A DNA stretch of 64,000 bases from Aestuariibius violaceus (lineage in GTDB: Bacteria; Pseudomonadota; Alphaproteobacteria; Rhodobacterales; Rhodobacteraceae). The stretch lies in NCBI RefSeq assembly GCF_040779325.2, contig NZ_JBFONT020000002.1, positions 868,001-932,000 of the forward strand. The letters run 5' to 3'. Below the pieces are notes generated by a model. It was given only the letters and a program-made list of their open reading frames with translations, was not told the origin of the DNA and did no database searches. A program made the translations under genes and the position numbers. Below are positions 43,585 through 53,006 of the stretch, piece by piece; positions within the stretch are counted from its first letter, which is position 1, and each line of letters begins with the position of its first letter.

Positions 43585-44967
43585 TCAGGTTTCCAAAAGC
43601 TTAACACTCCACTCAAATGCATAAAGCGAACATAGCTTTTGGATCTCTTCATTTGGCACGAGGCGCGGTGGCATCGGGCGTTGCAGAACTTCATCGGAGG
43701 CCAAAAGCAGGGCGGCTCCTTGGCTTGTTCCAGTTGTGCTGTCCATGGGCATGACGGGTGAAGAAGATGCCGCCCCGAGCATCGTAAGGTATGCAATATT
43801 CCGGGCGAACGGGCCCTCGACGATAAGAGGGCCTTCATGCCCGATAAGGCCAAGACACCGCACTGTCACCAAGGCGAGGTAGAAGCCGACTGCCGCGCCC
43901 CTTTGTCCCGATCCCTGCGGTGGTTCCTGACCATGCCAACGCGCTTGCGCGCCAGCGAATGGACCGGTTTCGGGCACCACGGCAGGCAAGAGCATGTTCC
44001 GACGCGTCAAAACCTCCAGCATGTCTGCTTCGTCCACCTCTACTGCTGATCCGTCCAGAACGAGGTCGTGTTCTCGCCCGCCCATGAAACGCGCCGATGG
44101 GACTGCATCACCGAAGCAGTTGACGTTGACCAGCGTGTCGAACGCGGGGTTGAGCGTGACTGGCCTGCCGCCCACCGCCATGGCGATCACCCAGGTGCCT
44201 GTCGAAACCACGCTGAAGGGAGGCTTGCGCACCGCGAGATGCGACAGCAGCGACGCATTCGAGTCGTGGATGCCGCAGAGCACAGGCGTCTCCGTGGGCA
44301 TCCCGGTACGCCTGGCGACCTCATCGGTGACCGTTCCCAGAACGTCACCGGGCTTGCGCGGCGGGGCGATTTTCCCGGCGATGCCGAGTGCCTCCGGCAG
44401 GGACGAAAACCGACCTTCATGAGGGTTCCAGAGATCCGTGTGGCACCCCAGCGACGTCACGTCCGTGGCAAAGACGCCCGTCAGGCGATGCGCCCAGAAC
44501 TGCGGATAGGTCACAACGTGAGAGACGCGGTCCCTGAGATCGGGGTCGGACGCGAACTGCCAATAGAGCTGCGCGCCGAGGTTCAGACCCGCCGACAGAC
44601 GCGGCGAGCCCGTTTCGGAGAACGGCGGCCGGATTGTGTCATAGGTGCTTGCGCACGCGTCTGGACCAGTATGCTCGTAGTCGAGGATCGGCGCCGCGAG
44701 CGAGCCGTCTTTGGCGATCAGCGCACCTGCGGCGCCGTGCGTTGTGACCGTGATCGCCTCGATGCCGAACTCTGCCTGGACGCGCGAGAGACGGTCCAGA
44801 ATGAACGCCCAATGTCCTTCCACGTCGAAATGCGGATAGGGTGGACCGGGCAAGACGGTGTTCGGGCGCGTGACCACCGCGATCTCCGACAAATCGGACA
44901 TGCGAACAAGCGCCAGCTTTGCATTCGTCTTGCCGATATCGATGACCGCAACGTGCCCGCTGGTCAT
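43585..44967 (-). CDS. rhaK: RhaK, L-rhamnulose kinase (rhizobial type)
   Basis: FGGY-family sugar kinase of 460 residues: phosphate motif VIDIGKTNAKLALV at the start, THGAAGALI, and GTWVIAMAVGG. In the Rhizobium leguminosarum rhaRSTPQUK order the kinase is last and is needed for rhamnose uptake as well as phosphorylation. Start overlaps rhaU stop (ATGA). Confidence 0.92.
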   Translation of the reverse strand: MTSGHVAVIDIGKTNAKLALVRMSDLSEIAVVTRPNTVLPGPPYPHFDVEGHWAFILDRLSRVQAEFGIEAITVTTHGAAGALIAKDGSLAAPILDYEHTGPDACASTYDTIRPPFSETGSPRLSAGLNLGAQLYWQFASDPDLRDRVSHVVTYPQFWAHRLTGVFATDVTSLGCHTDLWNPHEGRFSSLPEALGIAGKIAPPRKPGDVLGTVTDEVARRTGMPTETPVLCGIHDSNASLLSHLAVRKPPFSVVSTGTWVIAMAVGGRPVTLNPAFDTLVNVNCFGDAVPSARFMGGREHDLVLDGSAVEVDEADMLEVLTRRNMLLPAVVPETGPFAGAQARWHGQEPPQGSGQRGAAVGFYLALVTVRCLGLIGHEGPLIVEGPFARNIAYLTMLGAASSSPVMPMDSTTGTSQGAALLLASDEVLQRPMPPRLVPNEEIQKLCSLYAFEWSVKLLET

Positions 44968-45278
44968 GGCATGTGAAAGACAGGTGTCAGCGGCACGGCG
45001 ACCGGTTCATTGTCATCGTGGGTTTCCATGATATCGGCCATGTGCGCCCACCACTTTCTCATGATCTCATGGGCCGGCAGACCGTCCATTCCATGATCGT
45101 CCGTGCGCCAGAGGACGCCGAAAAGGATGTTTGTTTCCTCATCGAGGTGGATCGAATAATCCGATATCCCGGCGTCTTTCAGGAGTGCCACGAGCTCGGG
45201 CCAGATCTCGTTGTGGCGCCGCCTATATTCATCCTTTCCCCCGGGGTTGAGGCGCATCTTGAAAGCGTATTTCTCCAT
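44964..45278 (-). CDS. rhaU: RhaU, L-rhamnose mutarotase
   Basis: A 104-residue dimeric mutarotase interconverting alpha and beta rhamnose: MEKYAFKMRLNPGGKDEYRRRH, EIWPELVALLKDAGISDYSI, WWAHMADIMETHDDNEPV with the conserved His and Trp residues. Start at 45278 shares one base with the rhaQ stop (TAATG). Confidence 0.94.
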   Translation of the reverse strand: MEKYAFKMRLNPGGKDEYRRRHNEIWPELVALLKDAGISDYSIHLDEETNILFGVLWRTDDHGMDGLPAHEIMRKWWAHMADIMETHDDNEPVAVPLTPVFHMP

Positions 45279-46261
45279 TACGCGCTCCATTTCTGCCAAA
45301 GGCGCGGCAAGGCGATGACGCTGATCAGAAGCGCACCGATTACGATCGACATCACGATGCCCGGCACGTTGAGAAGGCCAAGGCCGAACGTCACCAGCCC
45401 CATGACAAACGCCGCGATGACCACGCCAGGGATCGAGCCTGAGCCGCCAAGAATGCTGACGCCGCCAAGGACGACCATGGTGACGATTTCCAGTTCCCAT
45501 CCGAACGCGATCGACGGACGGGTCGAGGCAAGCCGCGAGGTCAGGCAGATCGCAGCCACGCCGGACATGAGTCCCGTGAGCAGGAAGAGGATGAATTTCA
45601 CGCGGGCGACCCGGATGCCCGAGAATTCGGCCCCGACCGGGTTGTTGCCGATGGCATAGACGGTCCGGCCGAAGTTCGTCTTGTGAAGCATGATGAAGTA
45701 GATCAGGGCGAGAACGGCAAAAAGCACGAACTCGAACGAGATCACCCAGAACACGTAGCCTTGTCCGAAGAAGGCGAAGTCAGAGGGGTAACCGCGATAG
45801 GCCTGATCGCCGAGAATGATGTAGCTGATCCCGCGGAAGAGGCTCATCGTGCCGATGGTGACGACGATGGAGGGAAGGCCCATTCGGGTGACGAGGACGC
45901 CGTTGAAGGCACCGCAAAGCAGGCCGACACCAAGCCCGATCAGCACCAGTCCCGGCGTGCCGACGCCGACTTGCACGGCGGCTCCCATGGCTGTCGAGGC
46001 CAGTGCGATGATCGAGGCCACGGACAGATCGATTTCGCCCGCGATGATCAGAAGCGCCATCGCGAAGGCGATCATCGCCTTTTCCGTGAAGTTGAACGTC
46101 ATGTCGCTGAGATTCCACGCGTTCAGGAAATAGGGCGACGTGAAGCTGTTCACGATGAAGATCGCGACGGCGACGGCCAGGAGGAGCGACTCCCAGCTCT
46201 TGAGGCGCCGCTCCAGCGGGGATTGCAGACGGTCCGGAATGGAACGGGTCGTATCGGTCAT
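45278..46261 (-). CDS. rhaQ: RhaQ, rhamnose ABC permease
   Basis: A 327-residue inner-membrane permease of the ribose/rhamnose type with about nine helices and the conserved GEIDLSVASIIAL and GLPSIVVTIGTMSLFRG loops. Start overlaps rhaP stop (ATGA). Paralogue of rhaP. Confidence 0.93.
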   Translation of the reverse strand: MTDTTRSIPDRLQSPLERRLKSWESLLLAVAVAIFIVNSFTSPYFLNAWNLSDMTFNFTEKAMIAFAMALLIIAGEIDLSVASIIALASTAMGAAVQVGVGTPGLVLIGLGVGLLCGAFNGVLVTRMGLPSIVVTIGTMSLFRGISYIILGDQAYRGYPSDFAFFGQGYVFWVISFEFVLFAVLALIYFIMLHKTNFGRTVYAIGNNPVGAEFSGIRVARVKFILFLLTGLMSGVAAICLTSRLASTRPSIAFGWELEIVTMVVLGGVSILGGSGSIPGVVIAAFVMGLVTFGLGLLNVPGIVMSIVIGALLISVIALPRLWQKWSA

Positions 46262-47241
46262 GTTGCATGCTCCGCGCGTCTGAGGATGATCCGTCCCTTC
46301 TTGCGGCTGGCCTGGGCGTTCAGCGCGACCGCGATGATGATCGCGCCGCCAGAGATCGCCAATTGCCAGAACGGGGAGATGTCCACGACGGGCAGCGCGT
46401 TCCGGATGATACCGAGGAAGAGTGCCCCGAGCATTGCGCCGACCACGGTGCCGATGCCGCCCATGATGGCCACGCCGCCGATCACGCACGCCGCCACCAC
46501 GTCGAGTTCGAACCCCCCGGCGAGGTCCACAAAGGCGACCGCAAAGCGCGACACCCACAGATATCCCGTCAGGCCCGCCAGGGCGCCGGAGATCGTGAAG
46601 GCCCGGAACTGGGTCCTGCCTACGTCGATCCCGGCATAGGTGGCGGCGTGCGGGTTGCCGCCCGCAGCGTAGAACGCACGGCCAAGGGCGGTTCGGGTCA
46701 TCACGAGGCTGAACAGAATGACGGCAGAAATGGCCATCCAGCTCATCACCGGCAGGCCAAGAAGCTCTGTGCGCGGGAAAGCCTTGAACGGATCGCTCAG
46801 TTCGTGGGCGTTGATCCATCGCCCCTCGGACAAAAGGAAGATCGTCCCGCGGAAAATCGTCATCGTTCCGAGGGTCACGACGATCGGTGGGATGGCGAGC
46901 TTCCAGACAAGAACGCCGTTGAACATCCCCAGAAGCGCGCCGAACGCGACGGCGATGACGATGATCACCGGCACCGGCAGCCCCGGTAGGGCGACGTTGA
47001 TCATTGCGACGACCATGCCAGTCAGCGCGAGGTTCGCCGCAACGCTAAGATCGATGCAACGGGTCAGGATCACGATCATCTGGCCGATGGCCAGCAGGAT
47101 CAGGGGGGCTGTGTCGTTGAAGACATTCACCAGGTTTGCAGGCTGGATGAAGGCGGGAAACCGCGACGCGATGATTGCCAGAAGCACTACGATCGCGCCG
47201 GTCAGGAGGACTTCGCGAGACATGAGAGACTGTTTTGACAT
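46258..47241 (-). CDS. rhaP: RhaP, rhamnose ABC permease
   Basis: A 327-residue permease: CIDLSVAANLALTGMVVA, IPPIVVTLGTMTIFRGT, GALAGLTGYLWVSRFAV. Forms the channel with RhaQ, driven by RhaT. Twelve bases downstream of rhaT. Confidence 0.93.
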   Translation of the reverse strand: MSKQSLMSREVLLTGAIVVLLAIIASRFPAFIQPANLVNVFNDTAPLILLAIGQMIVILTRCIDLSVAANLALTGMVVAMINVALPGLPVPVIIVIAVAFGALLGMFNGVLVWKLAIPPIVVTLGTMTIFRGTIFLLSEGRWINAHELSDPFKAFPRTELLGLPVMSWMAISAVILFSLVMTRTALGRAFYAAGGNPHAATYAGIDVGRTQFRAFTISGALAGLTGYLWVSRFAVAFVDLAGGFELDVVAACVIGGVAIMGGIGTVVGAMLGALFLGIIRNALPVVDISPFWQLAISGGAIIIAVALNAQASRKKGRIILRRAEHAT

Positions 47242-47253
47242 GGTTCGTCTTCC

Positions 47254-48786
47254 TCAGATCCCGGCCGCGTGCCGCACGAGCGTCTCGGGCATCATCTCGT
47301 CGCCCGACAGTTCCGCCACGATCCGGCCTTCGCGCATCACGATGACCCTGTCCGACATGCCCAGAACTTCCGGTATTTCCGAGCTGACCATGATCACGGC
47401 CAGGCCCTGTGCGGCCAGTTCGGCCATGAATTCGTGCACAGCGGCCTTGGAGCCGATGTCGATGCCCTTGGTGGGTTCATCAAGGATGATCACCTTTGGC
47501 TGTGTGGCCAGCCATTTGGCGATGACGACCTTCTGCTGATTGCCGCCCGAAAGGTTACCGACATCAGTGTCCAGGGAGGCCGCGCGAAGGTCGAGCCGTT
47601 CGGTGTATTCGCGTGCCAGTTCGAACTCTTTGGCCAACTGCAGAAATCCATTGCGCGATGTACGGCCAAGCGAGGGCAGCGTCACGTTCTGGAAGATCGG
47701 GAGCGCCGTGATTGCCCCCTGTTTGCCGCGGTCTTCGGGCACATAGACGATGCCCTTGTCGACCGCATCGGCAGGGGATCGGATGACAGCCCTGTCACCG
47801 TCGATACGTACCTCTCCTGCAGAAGGGCGGGTGATCCCGAAAAGCGACTGCATGAATTCGGAACGGCCTGCGCCGACAAGGCCGTAGAAGCCCAGGATCT
47901 CTCCTCGGCGCAGCACGAAGCTGATATCCGCGAATTCGGTCGGGTGCTCGTAGCCCTCGACCACCAAGATCTCATCGCCGACGTTATGGTCCCGATCAGG
48001 GAAGATCTGGCTGACATCCCGGCCCACCATCATTTTCACCAGCTCGGCCTCGGACACATTTTCGATGGGTCCGCTGCCGACGAATGCGCCATCCCGGAAG
48101 ACCGTGTAGTTGTCCGCGATCCGGAAAATCTCGTCGAACTTGTGACTGATGAAGAGGATGGCCTTGCCCTGGCCCTTCAGCTCTTCAACAAGTTCATAGA
48201 GCTCTTCGATCTCTTTTTGGCTGAGCGCCGCGGTGGGCTCATCCATGATCACGACCCGCGCATCGATCGACAAAGCGCGCGCGATCGCTACGAGATGCTT
48301 GTTCGCGATCCCAAGGTCTTTCAGCTTGTTCCGGGGGTCGATATTGGCGCCGATCCCCTCGAGAATCTCCCTCGCCTTCTCGACCATCGCCTTGGTGTCG
48401 ATCAGACCGAACCGCCCTCGGGGCGCATGGCCTAGAAACACGTTTTCTGCGACTGACAACTCGTCAAACAGAACGGTCTCTTGGTGGATCGCGGTGATGC
48501 CCGCATTGCTGGCATCCTGAGCGGTCGGAAATCGGATCGGCGTGTCGGCGATCTCGATCTGTCCGCCGTCCGGCTGATAGATGCCGGTCAGGATTTTTAC
48601 GACTGTCGATTTCCCCGCTCCGTTCTCTCCGACAAGGGCCGTAACCTGGCCGGGAAAAAGCTCAAGAGACACCTCCGACAAGGCGGTGACGCCGGGGAAC
48701 TTCTTCGTCACCCGGTTCAGCGACAGGATCGGTGTTGCGGTCGCAGTCCTGACGGGGTCGGATCTCTGATCGGGGTCCATCAACAT
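47254..48786 (-). CDS. rhaT: RhaT, rhamnose ABC ATPase
   Basis: A 510-residue tandem ATPase of the sugar-importer type. Domain 1 has Walker A GENGAGKST, signature-like IANKHLVAIARALS and Walker B VVIMDEPTAALS; domain 2 has the degenerate Walker A GLVGAGRSE, LSGGNQQK and VIILDEPTKGID. Start at 48786 or 48780; the longer frame is Arg-rich without match. Not the E. coli RhaT symporter of the same name. Confidence 0.93.
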   Translation of the reverse strand: MLMDPDQRSDPVRTATATPILSLNRVTKKFPGVTALSEVSLELFPGQVTALVGENGAGKSTVVKILTGIYQPDGGQIEIADTPIRFPTAQDASNAGITAIHQETVLFDELSVAENVFLGHAPRGRFGLIDTKAMVEKAREILEGIGANIDPRNKLKDLGIANKHLVAIARALSIDARVVIMDEPTAALSQKEIEELYELVEELKGQGKAILFISHKFDEIFRIADNYTVFRDGAFVGSGPIENVSEAELVKMMVGRDVSQIFPDRDHNVGDEILVVEGYEHPTEFADISFVLRRGEILGFYGLVGAGRSEFMQSLFGITRPSAGEVRIDGDRAVIRSPADAVDKGIVYVPEDRGKQGAITALPIFQNVTLPSLGRTSRNGFLQLAKEFELAREYTERLDLRAASLDTDVGNLSGGNQQKVVIAKWLATQPKVIILDEPTKGIDIGSKAAVHEFMAELAAQGLAVIMVSSEIPEVLGMSDRVIVMREGRIVAELSGDEMMPETLVRHAAGI

Positions 48787-48852
48787 CGGATTTCGCTGCC
48801 AAGCGGTAGGGTGTCGGCGCAGCGCGAACGCTGCTCCGGCCTCACTCAACGA

Positions 48853-49854
48853 TCAGAAGATGTCCTTGAACTGATCGATGTTCGAGGCGTCATAGGTGAA
48901 CGGGTCCGACATCGCAGCCGCATTCGTGTCGTCGAGCGTCACAGAGCCCATCCGGCCCGTCGGGATTTCCGCGCCCGGCTCTGCGGTCGCGGCGCCCGAG
49001 GCAAGAGCGTGGGCAATCATCGTCGCGGAGTAGCCGAGGTCAATCGGGTTCCAGATGGCGAAGCTTTCCGTGGCACCGGATTCCACACAGCCCGCCATCT
49101 CGGACGGCAGGCCAAGACCGGTCACGTTGATCTCGCCGATCTTCCCTGCGTCGGAGACAGCCTGACAGGACGCAAGAATGCCGACGGTCGTCGGCGCGAT
49201 GATGGCCTTCAGGTCCGGATAGGACGCCATGAGGCCCTGCGCTTCGCGGTAGGATTTGTCGGAAAGGTCGTCGCCGTAGACCGTCGCAACGAGTTCGATG
49301 CCAGGATAATTCGGGAGGACGTCTTCCGCGGCTGCAATCCAAGCGTTCTGGTTGGTGGCCGTGGCCGATGCTGACAGGATCGCCACCTGTCCGCCGTCCG
49401 GCATGTGATCGGCAGCCAGCTTGATAATGGTGTTCCCGATCAACTCCGTCGAAGACGGGTTCAGGTGCATCATCCGGCCTTCTTCTGCGACCCCGGAATC
49501 CCACGAGATCACGGTGATGCCACGCTGCATCGCGCGGCTGAGGGCCGGCGCGATCGCATCGGGGTCGTTGGCCGAGATCGCGATGGCGTCAACGCCCTGA
49601 GCGATCAGCGAGTTAATGACCTCGATCTGGCCTTCTGCGGTGGTATCGGTCGGGCCGGTATAGATAATCTCGACGTTGCCAAGCTCGGCAGCCGCTTCCT
49701 CGGCGCCTTCGGCAGCAGCTTCGAAGAACCCGATGCCGAGTGCCTTTACCACAAGCGCGATGCGCATGTTGTCCTGCGCCATGGCGCTGGTGCCCATAAG
49801 GCCAGCCGCGAGGCTGATGCCCGCGATCAGCGATGTAAATGTCCGACGTTTCAT
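48853..49854 (-). CDS. rhaS: RhaS, rhamnose-binding periplasmic protein
   Basis: A 333-residue substrate-binding protein: signal peptide MKRRTFTSLIAGISLAAGL to AMA, then a type I periplasmic fold (LVVKALGIGFFEAAAEGAEE, VDAIAISANDPDAIAPAL, VISWDSGVAEEGR). ATG at 49854 has GGGAGGA upstream. Named after the R. leguminosarum rhaS, not the E. coli activator. Confidence 0.93.
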   Translation of the reverse strand: MKRRTFTSLIAGISLAAGLMGTSAMAQDNMRIALVVKALGIGFFEAAAEGAEEAAAELGNVEIIYTGPTDTTAEGQIEVINSLIAQGVDAIAISANDPDAIAPALSRAMQRGITVISWDSGVAEEGRMMHLNPSSTELIGNTIIKLAADHMPDGGQVAILSASATATNQNAWIAAAEDVLPNYPGIELVATVYGDDLSDKSYREAQGLMASYPDLKAIIAPTTVGILASCQAVSDAGKIGEINVTGLGLPSEMAGCVESGATESFAIWNPIDLGYSATMIAHALASGAATAEPGAEIPTGRMGSVTLDDTNAAAMSDPFTYDASNIDQFKDIF

Positions 49855-49890
49855 GTCGTGTCCTCCCAAAGACAATTGTATTTGGCCATT

Positions 49891-50694
49891 TCATGAGGCG
49901 GCCACGTCCTCTTGAGCGCCGCCGGACTGGGCGACGATCAGTTTCACGTCCGCAGCGTCCAGCATGGCTGCCGCCTTGTCCGAGATTCCTTCGTCGGTAA
50001 TCAGGGTGGAGATGCGATCGAGGCCGCACAGCACGAGGCTGGACCGCTGGTCGAACTTGGTGCTGTCAACGAGCACCACAAGCTCATCGGCCTGACCCAT
50101 CAGCTTTTCCTCAGCCCGGATCAGCAGGGGGTCGGCCTCCATAAGGCCCAGCGGACCGACGCCCTGCGCGCCCATGAACATGCGGCGGGCATAGAAGTTG
50201 CGCGTCACGTCGTTCTCGAACGGCGACAGGATGATGTTCTGCTCGCGATAGATCGCACCGCCCGACACCATCACCGTGTTCTTCGAATGCTTCAGAAGGT
50301 GTTCGGCGATGGGAAAGGAGTTTGTGAACACCTGGCAACGCCGGTTCGCCAGCGGGTGCACCATCTGAAATGTCGTCGTCCCGCCGTTGATGATGATCGG
50401 TTCACCGTCTTTGCAAAGATCCACAGCCGCCCGCGCGATGGCCTGCTTTTCTTTGATCCGAAGCGTTTCGTTGACTGCGAAGGTGCGGCCGGCAAGGCCT
50501 ACGAATTGGGGAGGATGGAGCGCCTCCACGCCACCCCGCACACGGCGGACCTTCTGCTGCACGTGGAGGGTCGAGATATCCCGGCGTATTGTAGCCTCAG
50601 ACGCCCCCGTCAGATTGCACAGATCGACCACGGTCACCACAGCCCGATCCTGGACGGCGGACAGAATGACCCTGTGGCGCTCTGACTCGTGCAT
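49891..50694 (-). CDS. rhaR: RhaR, DeoR-family rhamnose repressor
   Basis: A 267-residue DeoR-type repressor: N-terminal helix-turn-helix (VVDLCNLTGASEATIRRDISTL, residues ~21-43) and a sugar-phosphate-binding DeoRC domain (IIINGGTTTFQMVHPLANR, VLVDSTKFDQRSSLVLCGL). It probably senses rhamnulose phosphate and binds the palindrome at 50761-50787 to control both directions. First gene of rhaRSTPQUK. Confidence 0.94.
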   Translation of the reverse strand: MHESERHRVILSAVQDRAVVTVVDLCNLTGASEATIRRDISTLHVQQKVRRVRGGVEALHPPQFVGLAGRTFAVNETLRIKEKQAIARAAVDLCKDGEPIIINGGTTTFQMVHPLANRRCQVFTNSFPIAEHLLKHSKNTVMVSGGAIYREQNIILSPFENDVTRNFYARRMFMGAQGVGPLGLMEADPLLIRAEEKLMGQADELVVLVDSTKFDQRSSLVLCGLDRISTLITDEGISDKAAAMLDAADVKLIVAQSGGAQEDVAAS

Positions 50695-50740
50695 GAAGAC
50701 CTCCCTAGCAGCAGAAGGTGCCCAGATTTTCAGGATCGGT

Positions 50741-50810
50741 CAATCAAAAACAATCACCAGCAATCATTCTGCACTGCAGAATGATTGAAAATGACTGGAA
50801 TCGATTGACA
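50741..50810. promoter_or_regulatory. rhaR/rhaD divergent operator
   Basis: Bases 50761-50787 form a perfect palindrome, arms CAATCATTCTGCA and its complement around a single C. CAATCA also occurs at 50741, 50751 and 50761, exactly ten bases apart, and as TGATTG or CGATTG at 50782 and 50802 on the other side. The layout fits a multi-site DeoR repressor operator. Confidence 0.8.
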
Positions 50811-50883
50811 AAGCGTCGCGCCAACCTCACGCTGCGCGACAAGTGAGCTGCGGCTTGGTCCATCTGTACGGGAGCGCATCATA

Positions 50884-52983
50884 TTGAAATCGTTCGATAA
50901 TCCGCTGCTTGATAATCGCTGGGACGATGCCGCAGCAAAAGGCATGAGCGAGTCGGAACTGCTTCTCTATCGCTCGAACATCCTCGGATCCGACAAGCGC
51001 GTAACCAACTACGGCGGAGGCAACACCTCGGCCAAGGTGATGGAGACGGATCCGCTGACGGGCGAAGAGGTCGAGGTTCTATGGGTGAAGGGCTCTGGCG
51101 GCGATATCGGCTCCATCAAGATGGACGGTTTCGCGACGCTCTACATGGACAAGCTCAACGCCCTGAAATCGCTCTATCGCGGTGTCGAATACGAAGACGA
51201 AATGGTCGGCTACTTGCCTCATTGCACCTTCGGGCTGAACCCGCGTGCCGCCTCCATCGACACGCCGCTTCACGCCTACGTACCGCGCAAACACGTCGAT
51301 CACGTCCACGCGGACGCGATCATCGCCATTGCCGCGTCGAAGAATTCGAAAGAACTGACGCAAGAAATCTTCGGCGATCGCATCGGCTGGCTTCCCTGGA
51401 AGCGTCCAGGCTATGAATTGGGCCTCTGGCTTGAGAAATTCTGCCATGACAACCCTGACGCTGATGGTGTCGTCCTGGAGAGCCACGGGCTGTTCACTTG
51501 GGCCGACACGGCCAAAGAGTGCTATGACACCACCATCGACGTGATCAATCGCGCGACCGAGTGGCTGCACGAGCGGACCTCGGGCATGCCCGCCTTCGGC
51601 GGCGCCAAGCACGACTCTTTGGACAAAACCGAACGTCGCAACGTGGTCGCGCGCCTGATGCCTGCAATTCGTGGCTTCGTGAGTGGCAACCAACACATGG
51701 TGGGCCATTTCGACGACAGCCCTGCGGTTCTGGAATTCGTGAATTCGCAGAACATGGAAGACCTTGCGGTGTTGGGCACGTCTTGTCCCGATCACTTCCT
51801 GCGCACGAAGATCCGCCCGCTTGTCGTGGACTTCAACCCGGCTAAGGGCAATCTCGACGAGGTCCTGACCGGTCTGCCAGCGCAAATCGAATCCTACCGC
51901 GAGGATTACGCGGCCTATTACGAGCGCTGCAAACACGATGACAGCCCGGCCCTTCGCGATCCCAACGCTGTTGTCTACCTCGTTCCGGGCGTCGGAATGA
52001 TCACCTTTGCAAAGGACAAGGCAACAGCGCGCATATCGGGGGAGTTCTACGTCAACGCGATCAACGTGATGCGCGAAGCATCGGCCGTCAGCGAATACCA
52101 GGGCCTGCCTGAGCAGGAGGCCTTTGATATCGAATACTGGCTACTCGAAGAGGCCAAGCTGCAACGTATGCCCAAGCCGAAGTCGCTTGCGAGCCGCGTC
52201 GCGCTGGTGACCGGCGGCGCTGGCGGCATCGGGGCTGCGACTGCCCAGCGCTACCTGTCCGAAGGGGCCTGTGTGGTCCTTGCGGACATCGACGCCGACA
52301 ACTTGAAAGTCGCGCAAGACAGTCTCACCCAGTCCTACGGGAAGGATGTGGTGCGGTCCGTGGTTATGGACGTCACCAACGAAGAGGCCGTGGCGAAAGC
52401 TTTCGCAGAGGCGGCCGTCGAGTTCGGCGGAATTGACATCCTCGTGTCAAATGCCGGGATCGCGTCCTCGGCGCCCGTCGAAGAAACGTCGCTGGCGCTC
52501 TGGAACAAGAACATGGAGATCCTCAGCACCGGCTATTTCCTTGTCAGCCGCGAAGCGTTCAGGCTGATGCGGGCGCAAAGCATGGGCGGGTCCATCGTCT
52601 TTGTCGCCTCCAAGAATGGCCTGGCCGCTTCGCCGAACGCGTCTGCCTACTGCACCGCGAAGGCGTCGGAGATCCACCTGGCGCGCTGCCTTGCGCTCGA
52701 AGGGGCTGAGGCCGGCATTCGCGTCAATGTCGTCAACCCTGACGCCGTTCTTCGCGGATCGAAGATCTGGGAAGGCGAGTGGCTGGATCAGCGCGCGTCG
52801 ACCTACGGCACCGATAAGGATGGCCTGGAAGAGATGTATCGCGAACGCTCGATGCTGAAGCGGTCGGTCTTGCCAGAAGACGTAGCCGAAGCCTGCTATT
52901 TCTTTGCGGCTGAGACCTCGTCCAAATCCACTGGCAACATCCTCAACGTCGATGCTGGCAACGTGCAGGCGTTCACGCGCTGA
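50884..52983 (+). CDS. rhaD: RhaD, rhamnulose-1-P aldolase/lactaldehyde dehydrogenase
   Basis: Bifunctional 699-residue protein: a class II aldolase part (residues ~1-400, with HVHADAIIAIAASKNSKEL metal-binding histidines) splits rhamnulose-1-phosphate into DHAP and lactaldehyde; an SDR part (~430-699, TGGAGGIGAATAQ, NAGIASSAP, YCTAKASE as YxxxK) acts on lactaldehyde. The only sensible start is TTG at 50884, preceded by GGGAG; no in-frame ATG is near. Confidence 0.94.
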   Translation: MKSFDNPLLDNRWDDAAAKGMSESELLLYRSNILGSDKRVTNYGGGNTSAKVMETDPLTGEEVEVLWVKGSGGDIGSIKMDGFATLYMDKLNALKSLYRGVEYEDEMVGYLPHCTFGLNPRAASIDTPLHAYVPRKHVDHVHADAIIAIAASKNSKELTQEIFGDRIGWLPWKRPGYELGLWLEKFCHDNPDADGVVLESHGLFTWADTAKECYDTTIDVINRATEWLHERTSGMPAFGGAKHDSLDKTERRNVVARLMPAIRGFVSGNQHMVGHFDDSPAVLEFVNSQNMEDLAVLGTSCPDHFLRTKIRPLVVDFNPAKGNLDEVLTGLPAQIESYREDYAAYYERCKHDDSPALRDPNAVVYLVPGVGMITFAKDKATARISGEFYVNAINVMREASAVSEYQGLPEQEAFDIEYWLLEEAKLQRMPKPKSLASRVALVTGGAGGIGAATAQRYLSEGACVVLADIDADNLKVAQDSLTQSYGKDVVRSVVMDVTNEEAVAKAFAEAAVEFGGIDILVSNAGIASSAPVEETSLALWNKNMEILSTGYFLVSREAFRLMRAQSMGGSIVFVASKNGLAASPNASAYCTAKASEIHLARCLALEGAEAGIRVNVVNPDAVLRGSKIWEGEWLDQRASTYGTDKDGLEEMYRERSMLKRSVLPEDVAEACYFFAAETSSKSTGNILNVDAGNVQAFTR

Positions 52984-53006
52984 GTAGAGAAGATGGAGAG
53001 TCGGGC

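Noticed and set aside
45683..46989. Plus-strand readings over rhaQ and rhaP
   Set aside because: His/Asp/Arg-rich shadows of permease genes.
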